A stretch of DNA of 64,000 bases from Maribacter luteus (GCF_009674825.1 NZ_WKJH01000021.1:221044-285043); one strand, 5' to 3'; counted from the first letter of the stretch, positions 1 through 8,580 are shown. Notes: generated by a model not told the origin, from the letters alone. Program-made: numbers and translations.

Positions 1-1
1 C

Positions 2-451
2 AAAGAATTATTGGTGTCTAAACAAGTAGTGGCAGGTATAATAAACGCATCTGGCGACCTTACTACTTGGGGTACAAAAGCAAGTGGTGAAAAATGGTTG
101 ATAGGAATAGCTAACCCTTTAAGTAAGGATAAGATCTTTTCGTGGTTGCCCATTGTTGAGTCTTCGGTCGCTACTTCCGGTAATTACGAAAAATTCGTCA
201 TGTTCGATGGTAAAAAATATACCCATATCATAGATCCGCGAACGGGTTACCCCTCACAAGGAGTGAATAGCGTATCTATTTTCTCTAAAAGTGCCGAACT
301 CTGTGATGCCTTGGCTACAGCGGTTTTTATTATGGGAAAAGATGCCGGTCTCTCTTTGATCAATCAATTGGGGGGTACTGAGGTGATCTTGGTAGACAGT
401 AATAATAAAATACATAAAAGTAGTGGTATCCTATTCGATAATAATCCATAA
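2..451 (+). CDS. apbE: FAD:protein FMN transferase, ApbE family (5' end outside window)
   Basis: The frame is open from base 2 with no start, so only the C-terminal ~149 residues are present. ApbE moves FMN from FAD onto a Thr or Ser of extracytoplasmic flavoproteins. Family marks visible are the glycine-rich stretch INASGDLTTWG, then TSGNYE, HIIDPRTGYP and the closing block CDALATAVFIMG, in the usual order and spacing. The stop lies 9 bases before a DUF4266 lipoprotein gene, which is followed by a DUF3570 barrel; this trio recurs together in Bacteroidota. The export signal, if any, lies outside the window. Identification is firm; the protein it flavinylates is not shown by this locus. Confidence 0.93.
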   Translation, partial: KELLVSKQVVAGIINASGDLTTWGTKASGEKWLIGIANPLSKDKIFSWLPIVESSVATSGNYEKFVMFDGKKYTHIIDPRTGYPSQGVNSVSIFSKSAELCDALATAVFIMGKDAGLSLINQLGGTEVILVDSNNKIHKSSGILFDNNP

Positions 452-460
452 TTTTAAATC

Positions 461-670
461 ATGAAAAAAATCGTATTTCTATTGGCATTTGCTGCTTTAT
501 CTACCTCTTGTGTGGTGGTTAGGGAATATGATAAAGTGTACCTGAATGATGAGGAAATGGTCTTAAGTGCCAAAAGTTCTGAACGTTTTGAGACCAATTT
601 CCAAGTGTATCGTGAAGCTGCCGCAGGTGCAAACGGAGGTAAATCCGGAGGAGGTTGTGGTTGTAACTAA
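461..670 (+). CDS. DUF4266 small lipoprotein with Cys-rich tail
   Basis: A 69-residue exported protein. A signal peptide ends in a lipobox at Cys17 (LSTSC), so the mature protein should be lipid-anchored. The core has the DUF4266-like pattern REYDKVYLNDEEM and SSERFETNFQVYREA. The C terminus is a flexible Gly-rich tail ending GGGCGCN, with two Cys that could bind metal or carry a redox bond. It sits between apbE (9 bases upstream) and the DUF3570 gene, so it is probably co-transcribed. Family assignment is from pattern memory; biochemical function is unknown. Confidence 0.85.
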   Translation: MKKIVFLLAFAALSTSCVVVREYDKVYLNDEEMVLSAKSSERFETNFQVYREAAAGANGGKSGGGCGCN

Positions 671-727
671 GTAAGATTGGGATTCAACTTTTTAATAAAA
701 GCGCCGTTATATAATTCGATATTTCTT

Positions 728-2008
728 TTGAAAAAGCTAAGTGTACTATTTCTCTTTTTGGTCTTCAACTTGGGTCTTGCCCAGGAAGATCCGTCAAATG
801 CCTATCAAAAACGGGTTCTTGAGGCTGCAGAGGTTGATTTGCTCTTCAGTTATTATAATCAAGATGGAGAAAACGCTGCGGTAACAGGTGGGGAAGGAAC
901 CGAGGAATTAACAGATGCCACATCGAGTATTGTGGTTAAAATGCCATTGAACCCTGATGATGTACTTACAGTTGATGTGGGTATTTCGGCCTATTCGTCA
1001 GCATCCTCAAGTAATATAGATCCTTTTGATAAAGTTAGTAGTACAGCGAGTCCGTTCAGTGCCTCTTCCGGTGCATCACAAAGCGATGCTTTGGTGCATT
1101 TTAATCCTACCTATGAACATAGTTCCAAAGACAGGAATTCGGTTTATTCGGCACAAGCATACGTGTCTAGGGAATACGATTACTTTTCCATTGGTTTCGG
1201 TGGTGGGTATACACGCATGTTCAATGAGAAGAATACGCAGTTAGGTGCAAGTTTTCAAGTTTATTTGGATAGTTGGAATCCCCAATACCCAATTGAATTA
1301 CGGGAAGGGTTCTTTGATTCGCGTATAACGGGTACGGGTACTTATGATCCTGGTTTTGTGGAGTTCGATGATGAGACACGAAATACGTATTCACTTTCTT
1401 TAAGTTTGTCTCAGATTTTGGGCAAACGGGTGCAGGGTTCTGTTTTTATGGATTTTGTGAGTCAGAGCGGCCTGTTGAGTACACCCCATCAACGGGTGTA
1501 TTTCAGTGATGTCAATGATTTTTTCATTGAGGATTTTCAACTGGCCGATGGTGTGGAGCGATTACCGGATTCCCGTTTTAAAATTCCTATCGGGGCCCGT
1601 CTTAATTATTATATGAACGATTTGATCGTACTACGTGGTTATTATCGTTATTATTCCGATGATTGGGGAATTACTGCGCATACCGCAAGTTTGGAGGTGC
1701 CCATTAAGTTGAATGATAAGTTTACGCTTTACCCGAATTATCGTTTTTATAGCCAGACAGCGGCCGATTATTTTTATGGGAAGGAAATTGCGGTTTCCAC
1801 CCTTGATTACTACACTTCCGATTATGATCTTTCCGCCTTCGATTCCCATCAATATGGCATGGGGGTACGTTATAAGGATATTTTTGCAGGAACCAAGGTT
1901 TTTACTTTCGGTTTAAAGACCATTGATCTACGTTTTAATGCATATGATCGTAGTGACGGCCTCTCTTCTTATATTTTTAGTCTAGGCACTACTTTTGTTG
2001 CGGATTGA
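728..2008 (+). CDS. DUF3570 outer-membrane beta-barrel protein
   Basis: About 426 residues. A TTG start at 728 gives a classic signal peptide (MKKLSVLFLFLVFNLGLAQ); an in-frame TTG at 677 would add 17 residues ahead of it and is less likely. The mature part starts with the DUF3570 hallmark KRVLEAAEVDLLFSYYNQDG and continues as alternating amphipathic strands with many Tyr and Phe, ending in an aromatic-rich strand, as expected for an outer-membrane barrel. It is the last gene of the apbE-DUF4266-DUF3570 set. It is probably the outer-membrane part of a flavin- or redox-linked envelope system, but the substrate is unknown. Confidence 0.87.
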   Translation: MKKLSVLFLFLVFNLGLAQEDPSNAYQKRVLEAAEVDLLFSYYNQDGENAAVTGGEGTEELTDATSSIVVKMPLNPDDVLTVDVGISAYSSASSSNIDPFDKVSSTASPFSASSGASQSDALVHFNPTYEHSSKDRNSVYSAQAYVSREYDYFSIGFGGGYTRMFNEKNTQLGASFQVYLDSWNPQYPIELREGFFDSRITGTGTYDPGFVEFDDETRNTYSLSLSLSQILGKRVQGSVFMDFVSQSGLLSTPHQRVYFSDVNDFFIEDFQLADGVERLPDSRFKIPIGARLNYYMNDLIVLRGYYRYYSDDWGITAHTASLEVPIKLNDKFTLYPNYRFYSQTAADYFYGKEIAVSTLDYYTSDYDLSAFDSHQYGMGVRYKDIFAGTKVFTFGLKTIDLRFNAYDRSDGLSSYIFSLGTTFVAD

Positions 2009-2138
2009 TTATTATTTTGAGGGTTTTAAGTTCCCTTTTTTATAAAACCATTGTTTATAAACTAATGTGCTTTAAGGAAATGGGTTTTAAGGCACATGTG
2101 TAAATTTATCGTAAATTCGCAGCAATACAGGAAAGAAC

Positions 2139-3215
2139 ATGATTGATAAATTAAATATAGTAAAGCAGCGTTTTGATGAGGTTTCAGACCTCATTATTCA
2201 GCCCGATGTGATCACGGATCAGAAAAGATATGTGCAGCTTACAAAGGAATATAAGGATCTTAAAAACCTAGTGGCCAAACGGGATGCATATATAGAGCTT
2301 ACGAATAATATCAAAGAAGCCGAGGAAATTATTTCTGATGGTAGTGATGCCGAAATGGTGGAAATGGCCAAAATGCAGATGGAAGAGGCGAAGGCGGCAT
2401 TTCCCATATTGGAGGAAGAGATAAAATTCATGTTGATTCCCAAAGACCCCGAAGATGCAAAGGATGTAGTGGTAGAGATACGTGCCGGTACCGGTGGAGA
2501 TGAGGCGAGTATTTTTGCGGGAGACCTTTTTAGGATGTATACCAAATACTGTGAGAGCAAAGGTTGGAAAACCAATGTCATTGATTTAAGTGAGGGCACG
2601 AGCGGAGGCTATAAGGAAATTCAGTTCGAGGTCAACGGGGAAGATGTGTACGGAACCTTGAAATTTGAAGCCGGTGTACATAGGGTGCAAAGGGTGCCTC
2701 AGACCGAAACACAAGGCCGGGTGCATACCAGCGCCGCTACGGTAATGGTACTGCCAGAGGCTGAGGATTTTGATGTTCAGATCGATCCCAAGGATGTGCG
2801 AATAGATTTTTTCTGTTCTTCAGGACCTGGGGGGCAATCGGTGAATACCACTTATTCCGCAGTACGACTTACCCATATTCCTACGGGTTTGGTCGCTCAA
2901 TGCCAAGACCAAAAATCCCAGCATAAAAACAAGGAAAAAGCTTTTAAGGTACTTCGATCAAGATTGTATGATCTGGAGTTGGCCAAAAAGCAGGAGGAAG
3001 ACGCAGCTAAAAGAAATTCGCAGGTAAGTAGTGGTGACCGTTCCGCAAAGATCAGGACTTATAATTATCCACAAGGAAGGGTTACCGATCATAGAATCGG
3101 ATTGACTCTTTATGATCTTCAGAATATCATCGATGGTGATATTCAAAAAATCATTGACGAGTTGAGTTTGGTTGAGAATACAGAGAAACTGAAAGAGGCT
3201 TCTGAAATATTTTAA
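2139..3215 (+). CDS. prfA: Peptide chain release factor 1
   Basis: A 358-residue class-I release factor that reads UAA/UAG and triggers peptidyl-tRNA hydrolysis on the ribosome. The catalytic loop is [12 protein letters not shown], with the GGQ motif near residue 230. The tRNA-mimic domain contains [24 protein letters not shown]. Length matches the family. The start is supported by AGGAAAG about 6 bases upstream, an unusually clear Shine-Dalgarno for this genome. It lies alone, ahead of pyrF and a palindromic intergenic repeat. Confidence 0.98.
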   Translation: MIDKLNIVKQRFDEVSDLIIQPDVITDQKRYVQLTKEYKDLKNLVAKRDAYIELTNNIKEAEEIISDGSDAEMVEMAKMQMEEAKAAFPILEEEIKFMLIPKDPEDAKDVVVEIRAGTGGDEASIFAGDLFRMYTKYCESKGWKTNVIDLSEGTSGGYKEIQFEVNGEDVYGTLKFEAGVHRVQRVPQTETQGRVHTSAATVMVLPEAEDFDVQIDPKDVRIDFFCSSGPGGQSVNTTYSAVRLTHIPTGLVAQCQDQKSQHKNKEKAFKVLRSRLYDLELAKKQEEDAAKRNSQVSSGDRSAKIRTYNYPQGRVTDHRIGLTLYDLQNIIDGDIQKIIDELSLVENTEKLKEASEIF

Positions 3216-3232
3216 GGGGTCCTCATTTTTTA

Positions 3233-3301
3233 TGTCCGGTCGGGTGCAGTCGGGAATTTTCAGGACTTTACATTAAATATAACCTCTCGACTGCATTCGA
3301 G
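3233..3301. repeat. Degenerate palindromic intergenic repeat
   Basis: TGCAGTCG (3245-3252) is exactly complementary to CGACTGCA (3288-3295), and CTCGA...TCGAG forms a smaller hairpin at 3286-3301. Palindromes of the form CTCGACTGC..TCGAG are common between genes in marine Flavobacteriaceae, so this may be a worn copy of a dispersed element. Only one copy was seen here. Confidence 0.4.
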
Positions 3302-3303
3302 GG

Positions 3304-3311
3304 TATTTTTG
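3304..3311 (+). promoter_or_regulatory. Putative -7 element TATTTTTG of pyrF
   Basis: Exact match to TAnnTTTG, only four bases before the pyrF ATG at 3316. If used, the transcript would be leaderless or nearly so. Confidence 0.4.
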
Positions 3312-3315
3312 GATC

Positions 3316-4137
3316 ATGACTACCGAGCACTTAATTTCAGAGATTCACAAGAAACAATCCTTTCTATGTATTGGGTTAGATACCGATTTGGAGAAAATAC
3401 CCCCTCATCTTTTAGAAGAGGAGGATGCCATATTCGCTTTCAATAAGGCAATAATCGATGCAACCCATCATTTATGTGTGGCTTATAAGCCGAACACCGC
3501 TTTTTATGAAGCTTATGGCATAAAAGGGTGGAAGGCACTGGGCAAGACGATTGCTTATTTGAATGAAAACCATCCAGAAATTTTTACCATAGCCGATGCC
3601 AAGAGGGGTGATATTGGGAATACATCAACACGATATGCGAAGGCTTTCTTCGAGGAGTTCGGTTTTGATTCTATAACCATAGCGCCTTATATGGGTAAAG
3701 ATTCCGTAGAACCATTTTTGGCTTTTGAAAATAAACATACGATCTTGTTGGCCTTAACATCCAATGAAGGGGCGTTTGATTTTCAAACCCAGAAAGTGGA
3801 TGGCGTACCTTTGTATGAAAAAGTGCTTCAGACTTCGCTTACCTATAAGAATGCAGATAATTTAATGTACGTGGTCGGGGCCACTAAAGCAAGTTATCTT
3901 GCTGAAATTCGTAAAATCGTTCCTAAAAGTTTTTTATTGGTGCCCGGAGTTGGTGCCCAAGGAGGTAGTCTTAAAGAAGTATGCCATTTTGGAATGAACC
4001 AAGATATTGGTTTATTGGTAAATTCTTCTAGGGGTATTATTTATGCTTCAAAAAATCGGGATTTTGCATCACAAGCCGCACTGAACGCAGAGGCGTTGCA
4101 GCGACAAATGCAGGAAGAGCTAAAATCAATGGATTAG
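3316..4137 (+). CDS. pyrF: Orotidine 5'-phosphate decarboxylase
   Basis: A 273-residue enzyme of the type-2 OMP decarboxylase family, which forms UMP in pyrimidine synthesis. The catalytic motif [11 protein letters not shown] is present ([10 protein letters not shown]). Other marks are [12 protein letters not shown] at the N terminus, the substrate loop KPNTAFYE, and VPGVGAQGG near the phosphate-binding end. Length fits the longer family type found in Bacteroidota and Actinobacteria. The other pyrimidine gene in the window, pyrD at 50.7 kb, is not linked. A TATTTTTG box ends four bases before the ATG. Confidence 0.97.
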   Translation: MTTEHLISEIHKKQSFLCIGLDTDLEKIPPHLLEEEDAIFAFNKAIIDATHHLCVAYKPNTAFYEAYGIKGWKALGKTIAYLNENHPEIFTIADAKRGDIGNTSTRYAKAFFEEFGFDSITIAPYMGKDSVEPFLAFENKHTILLALTSNEGAFDFQTQKVDGVPLYEKVLQTSLTYKNADNLMYVVGATKASYLAEIRKIVPKSFLLVPGVGAQGGSLKEVCHFGMNQDIGLLVNSSRGIIYASKNRDFASQAALNAEALQRQMQEELKSMD

Positions 4138-4141
4138 AGAT

Positions 4142-4336
4142 CTATCCTAGTTCTTCCAATCTTCTTTTGGTCTTTTTTGCCTTTAGCTCAAAAAACTCTC
4201 CCAATTTGGTATTACTGTATTTGATGTTCGAGGCTCTTTCCATAAAGCATTGATATTGATATTCCAATAAGGTTATGGCTTGTTTGCCGGCTAAAATAGA
4301 AGTTACCGATCCAACTTTGCAATATTGATTTTCCAT
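4142..4336 (-). CDS. Small conserved-looking hypothetical protein
   Basis: A 64-residue soluble protein, convergent with pyrF with a 4-base gap between stops. The middle and C-terminal parts look alpha-helical and charged (LLEYQYQCFMERA, FFELKAKKTKRRLEELG), with a likely coiled-coil or helical-hairpin character and a net positive C terminus. There is no signal peptide or membrane segment. I do not recognise the family. Coding composition and a clean ATG start favour a real gene. Upstream, TACGTG is repeated in direct orientation 18 bases apart. Confidence 0.65.
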   Translation of the reverse strand: MENQYCKVGSVTSILAGKQAITLLEYQYQCFMERASNIKYSNTKLGEFFELKAKKTKRRLEELG

Positions 4337-4496
4337 AGTGTGTACGTGTTATATTGAATATACGTGCTAATTATGATTATAGATGTTGTAAAGCCTATTG
4401 ATTCTTAATTTTTTAGATGATTTATCTATTTATTAACAATTATGTAATGTTGTTCATAAAAACATAACGAAATCGCTGTTAAAAAAATCCTTAATA

Positions 4497-4504
4497 TAGC
4501 TTTG
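4497..4504 (+). promoter_or_regulatory. Putative -7 element TAGCTTTG
   Basis: Exact TAnnTTTG match 20 bases upstream of the TTG start of the alpha/beta hydrolase gene. It supports that start; no clear -33 TTG was seen. Confidence 0.55.
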
Positions 4505-4524
4505 CTTTAAAAAGATTTAATACA

Positions 4525-5349
4525 TTGCACAATTCCTTAGAACGGGACGCTCAGAGAACACTATTGTTAAACTACTATACATACTTACACAAAGAATCGA
4601 CCACTTGGGTGACTTTTGTTCATGGAGCAGGAGGCAGTTCTTCCATTTGGTACAAACAAGTGCGCGAATTTAAAAAGCACTTTAATATATTGTTGTTGGA
4701 TTTAAGGGGACATGGGGATTCAAAACCTTCCTTAAAGGATGCCTTTAACGATAAATACACTTTTGATTCCATTACACACGATATAGTAGAGGTTATCGAT
4801 CATTTGAAAATCGAAAAATCACACTTCATAGGTATTTCCTTGGGAACCATTCTTATTAGAAACCTTGCTGAAAAATATCCGCATAGGGTTGAGAGTATGG
4901 TAATGGGCGGTGCAATTATGCAGTTGGATATTCGTTCGCAGATATTGATCAAGTTAGGAACCTTATTTAAATCTATAATACCTTATTTATGGCTCTATAA
5001 GTTCTTTGCATTTATTATTATGCCCAACAAGAACCATAGGGAATCGCGTTCTCTTTTCGTTAGGGAGGCAAAAAAATTATATCAGAAAGAATTTACCAGA
5101 TGGTTTAAATTAACCTCGGAAATAAACCCACTTTTACGTTTGTTCAGGGCAGTAGATACAAAAATCCCCACATTATACGTAATGGGAGGGGAAGATTATC
5201 TGTTTTTGCCCGCAGTAAAGAAAATCGTGCAAAACCATACGGCTTGTAGTTTGTTGACCATTGAATATTGTGGTCATGTGGTCAATGTGGAACAACCTCA
5301 GATATTTAATAGAATGGTCATCTCTTATGTGGCCGATACGACTAGGTAG
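4525..5349 (+). CDS. Alpha/beta-hydrolase fold protein
   Basis: A 274-residue cytoplasmic alpha/beta hydrolase. The only usable start is TTG at 4525, since an in-frame stop lies at 4492 and a -7 box at 4497-4504. The fold is shown by the oxyanion stretch FVHGAGGSSSIWY, strand LLLDLRGHGDSKPS, the nucleophile elbow GISLGT (Ser as nucleophile), the acid region VMGGEDYLFLP and the catalytic His in YCGHVVNVEQP. All triad residues appear present. Substrate is unknown; relatives include esterases and C-C bond hydrolases. It is monocistronic and convergent with the DUF4197 gene. Confidence 0.88.
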   Translation: MHNSLERDAQRTLLLNYYTYLHKESTTWVTFVHGAGGSSSIWYKQVREFKKHFNILLLDLRGHGDSKPSLKDAFNDKYTFDSITHDIVEVIDHLKIEKSHFIGISLGTILIRNLAEKYPHRVESMVMGGAIMQLDIRSQILIKLGTLFKSIIPYLWLYKFFAFIIMPNKNHRESRSLFVREAKKLYQKEFTRWFKLTSEINPLLRLFRAVDTKIPTLYVMGGEDYLFLPAVKKIVQNHTACSLLTIEYCGHVVNVEQPQIFNRMVISYVADTTR

Positions 5350-5540
5350 TAGGTAGTTCTAAGAACTAAATTATCACTTCTTTTTCCCTAATCAAATTCC
5401 ATATCCTTTCTATCTAGGGTAAGTTGAAAATATATTACCCTTAAGATTTGATGTGGATAATAGGGCTGCGGATGCTTGTTTTTACTATATGTCGATTCCC
5501 AAAAGATTTACGCGAAATTGATCTATAGGTCAGGGAATAA

Positions 5541-5569
5541 AAAAAAACCGATGCTCCCACCGGTTTTTT
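5541..5569. terminator. Bidirectional intrinsic terminator
   Basis: AAAAACCG and CGGTTTTTT arms with a 10-base loop give A and T runs on both sides. It serves the convergent hydrolase and DUF4197 genes. Confidence 0.75.
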
Positions 5570-5577
5570 AACTAACT

Positions 5578-5625
5578 AACTCAAAAAATTACTAACTCAA
5601 ATAATTCTGTACAAAGGAACTCAAA
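5578..5625. repeat. Three direct copies of AACTCAAA
   Basis: Copies begin at 5578, 5594 and 5618, each followed by an AT-rich ATT-containing segment. Spacings are 16 and 24 bases. They lie in the 3' UTR of the minus-strand DUF4197 gene; role unknown. Confidence 0.45.
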
Positions 5626-5736
5626 ATATTACGACCTCTTAGTTAAATAAAGATTAGTAATATGTTAAAACTCTCCTTTCTTTACCAACGGGTTTAATTT
5701 ACTTTTAGTATAATTAAATGTATATATATTTAAGAA

Positions 5737-6444
5737 TCAATCCTGTAAGGTGAAAACCTTTCGCAGCAAGTCCGTAGTTCGGGATCCTACTTTTGTCCTG
5801 ATTTCCTTTTCTTCTACGGCAATCATTGTATATACCCCGTCCAATGCCTCGTTGGTAACATAGTCCGTAAGGTCCGGATTTACTTTTTTAACAAGGGGTA
5901 TACTATTATATCTAGTAATTAGGTTACTCCAAATTTGGTCCGCACCCACTTTTTCGAAAGAATTTTTGATTACAGGGTTGAACTTTGCGTACAAAGCGGT
6001 TTGTGTAGCATTGGTCAAATACTGGGTCGCAGCATCATCATTGCCCATTAATATGTTTTTGGCATCATCAAAGGTTATTCCTTTAACGGCATCTACGAAT
6101 ATTGGGGTTGCTTCACTAACAGCGTCTTCCGCAGCGCGGTTCAATACTTTTAGTCCTTCATCGGCCAAGTTGCCCAAACCAATATCCCTTAAGGTTTTGT
6201 CAACTTTCTGAAGCTCTTCGGGCAATACTATTTTTACCAATTCATTTTTAAAGAAACCATCGGTTTTGGTTAATTTGGCAACCTGTTTTTCAATGCCCAT
6301 ATTCAAGGCTTCCCTAAGCCCTTCAGCTATTTCAACATTACCGATGCTTGTACTGCCTTGGGGCAATTGGTCGATAACCTGTTGTAGTTCGCCACAGGCT
6401 ATAAGATTTAAAGAAAGGAATAGAACGATTATCTTTTTTTTCAT
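5737..6444 (-). CDS. DUF4197 lipoprotein
   Basis: A 235-residue protein with a short signal peptide and lipobox (LNLIACG, Cys17). The remainder matches the DUF4197 pattern: EGLREALNMGIEKQVAKLTKTDGFFKN, then KVDKTLRDIGLGNLADEGL and ATQYLTNATQTALYAKF, mostly helical. Function is unknown; the family is widespread in Gram-negatives as periplasmic or lipid-anchored proteins. It begins 16 bases after the purU stop, so it is likely the second gene of a purU operon, with the terminator at 5541-5569 downstream. Confidence 0.9.
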   Translation of the reverse strand: MKKKIIVLFLSLNLIACGELQQVIDQLPQGSTSIGNVEIAEGLREALNMGIEKQVAKLTKTDGFFKNELVKIVLPEELQKVDKTLRDIGLGNLADEGLKVLNRAAEDAVSEATPIFVDAVKGITFDDAKNILMGNDDAATQYLTNATQTALYAKFNPVIKNSFEKVGADQIWSNLITRYNSIPLVKKVNPDLTDYVTNEALDGVYTMIAVEEKEIRTKVGSRTTDLLRKVFTLQD

Positions 6445-6460
6445 AGTATTTGTTTTCAGA

Positions 6461-7312
6461 TTAAGAGAATATTACGGTTTTATTGTTATAGACCATGGTC
6501 TTTCGTTTTACATGTAACTTAACGGCCCTTGATAGTACTATTTTCTCCAAGTCCCTACCTTTTGTAATAAAATCCTTTATGGTATGGGTGTGGGTAACGG
6601 TGGTTACATCTTGCTCGATAATAGGCCCGGCATCAAGTTCCTCTGTAACATAATGGCTAGTGGCTCCAATAATCTTAACGCCTCTATCAAAAGCCGCATG
6701 ATAGGGTTTGGCCCCGGCAAATGCAGGTAGGAATGAGTGATGTATATTGATTATTTTATTAGGGAATTCACTGATCAATCTGCTGCTGACAATCTGCATG
6801 TAACGGGCCAAAACAATAAAATCGACATTGTGTTCCTTAAGCAATTCCAATTGCCGTTTTTCGGCTTCTTTTTTGGTGTCCTTAGTGACGGGAATATGAT
6901 AGAAGGGGATATTGAACTGTTCTGCTATATATCCTAGGTCTTTATGGTTGCTAATGATAAAGGGAATCTCAGCCCGTAATTCCTCGGAATGGTACCTGCT
7001 AAGTAGATCATAAAGACAGTGGTTGTATTTGGAAACAAATATGGCCATTTTAGGTAAAATACTATCTAAATGCAAGCTCCACTCCATTTGGTAGGGATTG
7101 GACAGGGAAGATTTGAACTCTTCTTTAAACCTTTCCAGATTTAGTGAATTGTCATCAAAATCACTTTCCAAGCGCATAAAGAAAACATTGGCCGTTTTGT
7201 CAACATGTTGGTCCAGGTAAATGATATTGCCACCTTTTGCATGGATGAAACCTGTAACCGCACTAATGATTCCCGATTGATCGGGACAATGAATAAGTAT
7301 TGTGGTTTTCAA
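6461..7312 (-). CDS. purU: Formyltetrahydrofolate deformylase
   Basis: A 283-residue enzyme that hydrolyses 10-formyl-THF to THF and formate, balancing one-carbon pools. An N-terminal ACT domain (ILIHCPDQSGIISAVTGFIH) precedes a formyltransferase-fold domain with the active-site Asn-His in NIHHSFLPAF and the Asp in EELDAGPIIEQ. The start is a TTG, supported by TAATTTTG (minus strand, 7333-7340) about 20 bases upstream. It is followed by DUF4197 with a 16-base gap. Family length fits. Confidence 0.96.
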   Translation of the reverse strand: MKTTILIHCPDQSGIISAVTGFIHAKGGNIIYLDQHVDKTANVFFMRLESDFDDNSLNLERFKEEFKSSLSNPYQMEWSLHLDSILPKMAIFVSKYNHCLYDLLSRYHSEELRAEIPFIISNHKDLGYIAEQFNIPFYHIPVTKDTKKEAEKRQLELLKEHNVDFIVLARYMQIVSSRLISEFPNKIINIHHSFLPAFAGAKPYHAAFDRGVKIIGATSHYVTEELDAGPIIEQDVTTVTHTHTIKDFITKGRDLEKIVLSRAVKLHVKRKTMVYNNKTVIFS

Positions 7313-7332
7313 ACTCGATAATTTTTAAAGCC

Positions 7333-7340
7333 CAAAATTA
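7333..7340 (-). promoter_or_regulatory. Putative -7 element TAATTTTG of purU
   Basis: Minus-strand TAATTTTG, exact TAnnTTTG match about 20 bases before the TTG start of purU. Confidence 0.55.
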
Positions 7341-7416
7341 GAACTAAAAAAGCATCAAATTAGTATGATAATGTTGGTTTTTTATTGTGGGCAATGCTAT
7401 TATGGCATATACAGAC

Positions 7417-7806
7417 TTAATATGGGAAAGAAGCGGTCCATTTTGTGAATGATTTCCTGAAGCTTTTTATTTCTTTTCTCAGTACGTTCAGGTATTCCTT
7501 TTCATGACCATCTCGCTCAAGTCCTATGCAATAAGAATTGATGTTCTTTAGCATAATATTTATAAAGGAAATATTCCTCCTTTTTTCATCTTTGGAAAGT
7601 GACCATTCGGTTTGGGCTATTTTTTGGGGAATCAATATGGCATCGGTCAATAACGAGTCAGCAACAATGTCCCGTAAACTATTGGAAGTATATAGTTTTA
7701 AAAGGTCTTTATTGAAGGTGACATAAGAGGCAATTGCCCTACTTGTGGCACAAAGCTCAAGAGCCTTTCTGTATACCGGTACATGTCTCAAATTTTTCTT
7801 TGGCAT
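7417..7806 (-). CDS. Conserved-looking helical protein of unknown function
   Basis: A 129-residue soluble protein, mostly alpha-helical and basic at the C terminus. The opening HVPVYRKALELCATSRAIASY and the later DSLLTDAILIPQKIAQTEWS loosely resemble the rhythm of the S23 / four-helix-bundle family (an aromatic-plus-KA opening, later helices ending in an amide-rich segment), but the match is too weak to name it. It stands alone, divergent from the Lrp gene; the gap to that gene (7807-7912) holds the Lrp promoter. Confidence 0.7.
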   Translation of the reverse strand: MPKKNLRHVPVYRKALELCATSRAIASYVTFNKDLLKLYTSNSLRDIVADSLLTDAILIPQKIAQTEWSLSKDEKRRNISFINIMLKNINSYCIGLERDGHEKEYLNVLRKEIKSFRKSFTKWTASFPY

Positions 7807-7861
7807 TATTTCCGTAGCAATTAGAATAGAATAAAGTTACGCTCCATTTTACAAGATTCAA

Positions 7862-7891
7862 TTTGGAATATAAGGTAAAAGTGTATATTTA
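7862..7891 (+). promoter_or_regulatory. Putative promoter of the Lrp gene
   Basis: TTTG at 7862-7865, 18 bases, then TATATTTA at 7884-7891 closely follow the Bacteroidota -33/-7 layout. The ATG is 22 bases further on. Confidence 0.6.
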
Positions 7892-7912
7892 CTTAATAAA
7901 CGAAATAATTAT

Positions 7913-8368
7913 ATGGCTTATACTTTAAATAGTGCTATTGATGAGCTAAATTGGCGCATACTGGGCTGCCTACAGGAAAATGCGAGGGAATCTTTTGCAA
8001 GTATTGGCCGAAAAGTGGGGCTCACCCCACCCGCTGTGGCCGAAAGAATAAAAAAATTGGAAGACCTTGGTATTATTAAAGGGTACAAGACTTTTCTTTC
8101 CCATACCTTAACAGGTCATCAACTAAAGGCGATCATAACCCTTAAGGCATTTATGGGTAAATTAAAACCGTTTTTAGAAATAGTAAAGGGTTACGATGAG
8201 GTCATAAATTGTTATAGGGTTACAGGAAATGAGAACATTGTTATGGAGGTTGTGTTGAAGGATCAATTTCATTTAGAACGGTTTATTGATAAGTTGATAC
8301 AGTTCGGGGAGACCAGAACACATATTATTCTTTCAGAAGTGGTGTCGAACGCGTCAATTGTAAAGTAG
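7913..8368 (+). CDS. Lrp/AsnC family transcriptional regulator
   Basis: A 151-residue regulator. The N-terminal winged HTH (residues ~8-60) reads LNWRILGCLQENARESFASIGRKVGLTPPAVAERIKKLE in register with Lrp family members; the C-terminal RAM/AsnC ligand domain (~70-148) contains YRVTGNENIVMEVVLKD. Such proteins form octamers and respond to amino acids. It is monocistronic, with a good promoter 22 bases upstream. No partner amino-acid gene is adjacent, so the regulon cannot be inferred from context. Confidence 0.95.
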   Translation: MAYTLNSAIDELNWRILGCLQENARESFASIGRKVGLTPPAVAERIKKLEDLGIIKGYKTFLSHTLTGHQLKAIITLKAFMGKLKPFLEIVKGYDEVINCYRVTGNENIVMEVVLKDQFHLERFIDKLIQFGETRTHIILSEVVSNASIVK

Positions 8369-8438
8369 GGTTTGTTGATATTCGTTATTTTCGGTGAATC
8401 AATTTGGCTACCAATGAATTTATCATTTATTTTAGGAT

Positions 8439-8555
8439 ATGGAGATGGATAAAGTCAATGAATACCTTCAGATAGCCATAAAAAGGGCCTTTAATGCCAA
8501 TGAAATAAAGGTCGCGTATTCCGAGGGAATAGAAATAGGAAATATCGGGGAATAA
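8439..8555 (+). CDS. Possible 38-residue small protein
   Basis: An ATG ORF of 38 codons with AGGA five bases before the start, lying between the Lrp gene and the promoter of the next gene. The product is hydrophilic and helical (NEYLQIAIKRAFNANEIKVA) and has a normal amino-acid mix. It could be a small gene or a remnant. No family is recognised. The case rests only on composition and the ribosome-site-like sequence. Confidence 0.3.
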   Translation: MEMDKVNEYLQIAIKRAFNANEIKVAYSEGIEIGNIGE

Positions 8556-8580
8556 ATCTTATTTCAACATCCTTAATTTT

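Larger units (their letters stand above)
5350..5736. other. 387-base convergent intergenic region
   Basis: The region lies between a plus-strand hydrolase gene and the minus-strand DUF4197 gene. It holds a weak inverted repeat AGGGTAA/TTACCCT (5416-5422, 5435-5441), the terminator at 5541-5569 and three direct copies of AACTCAAA (5578, 5594, 5618). No ORF of credible composition was found on either strand. Confidence 0.6.
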
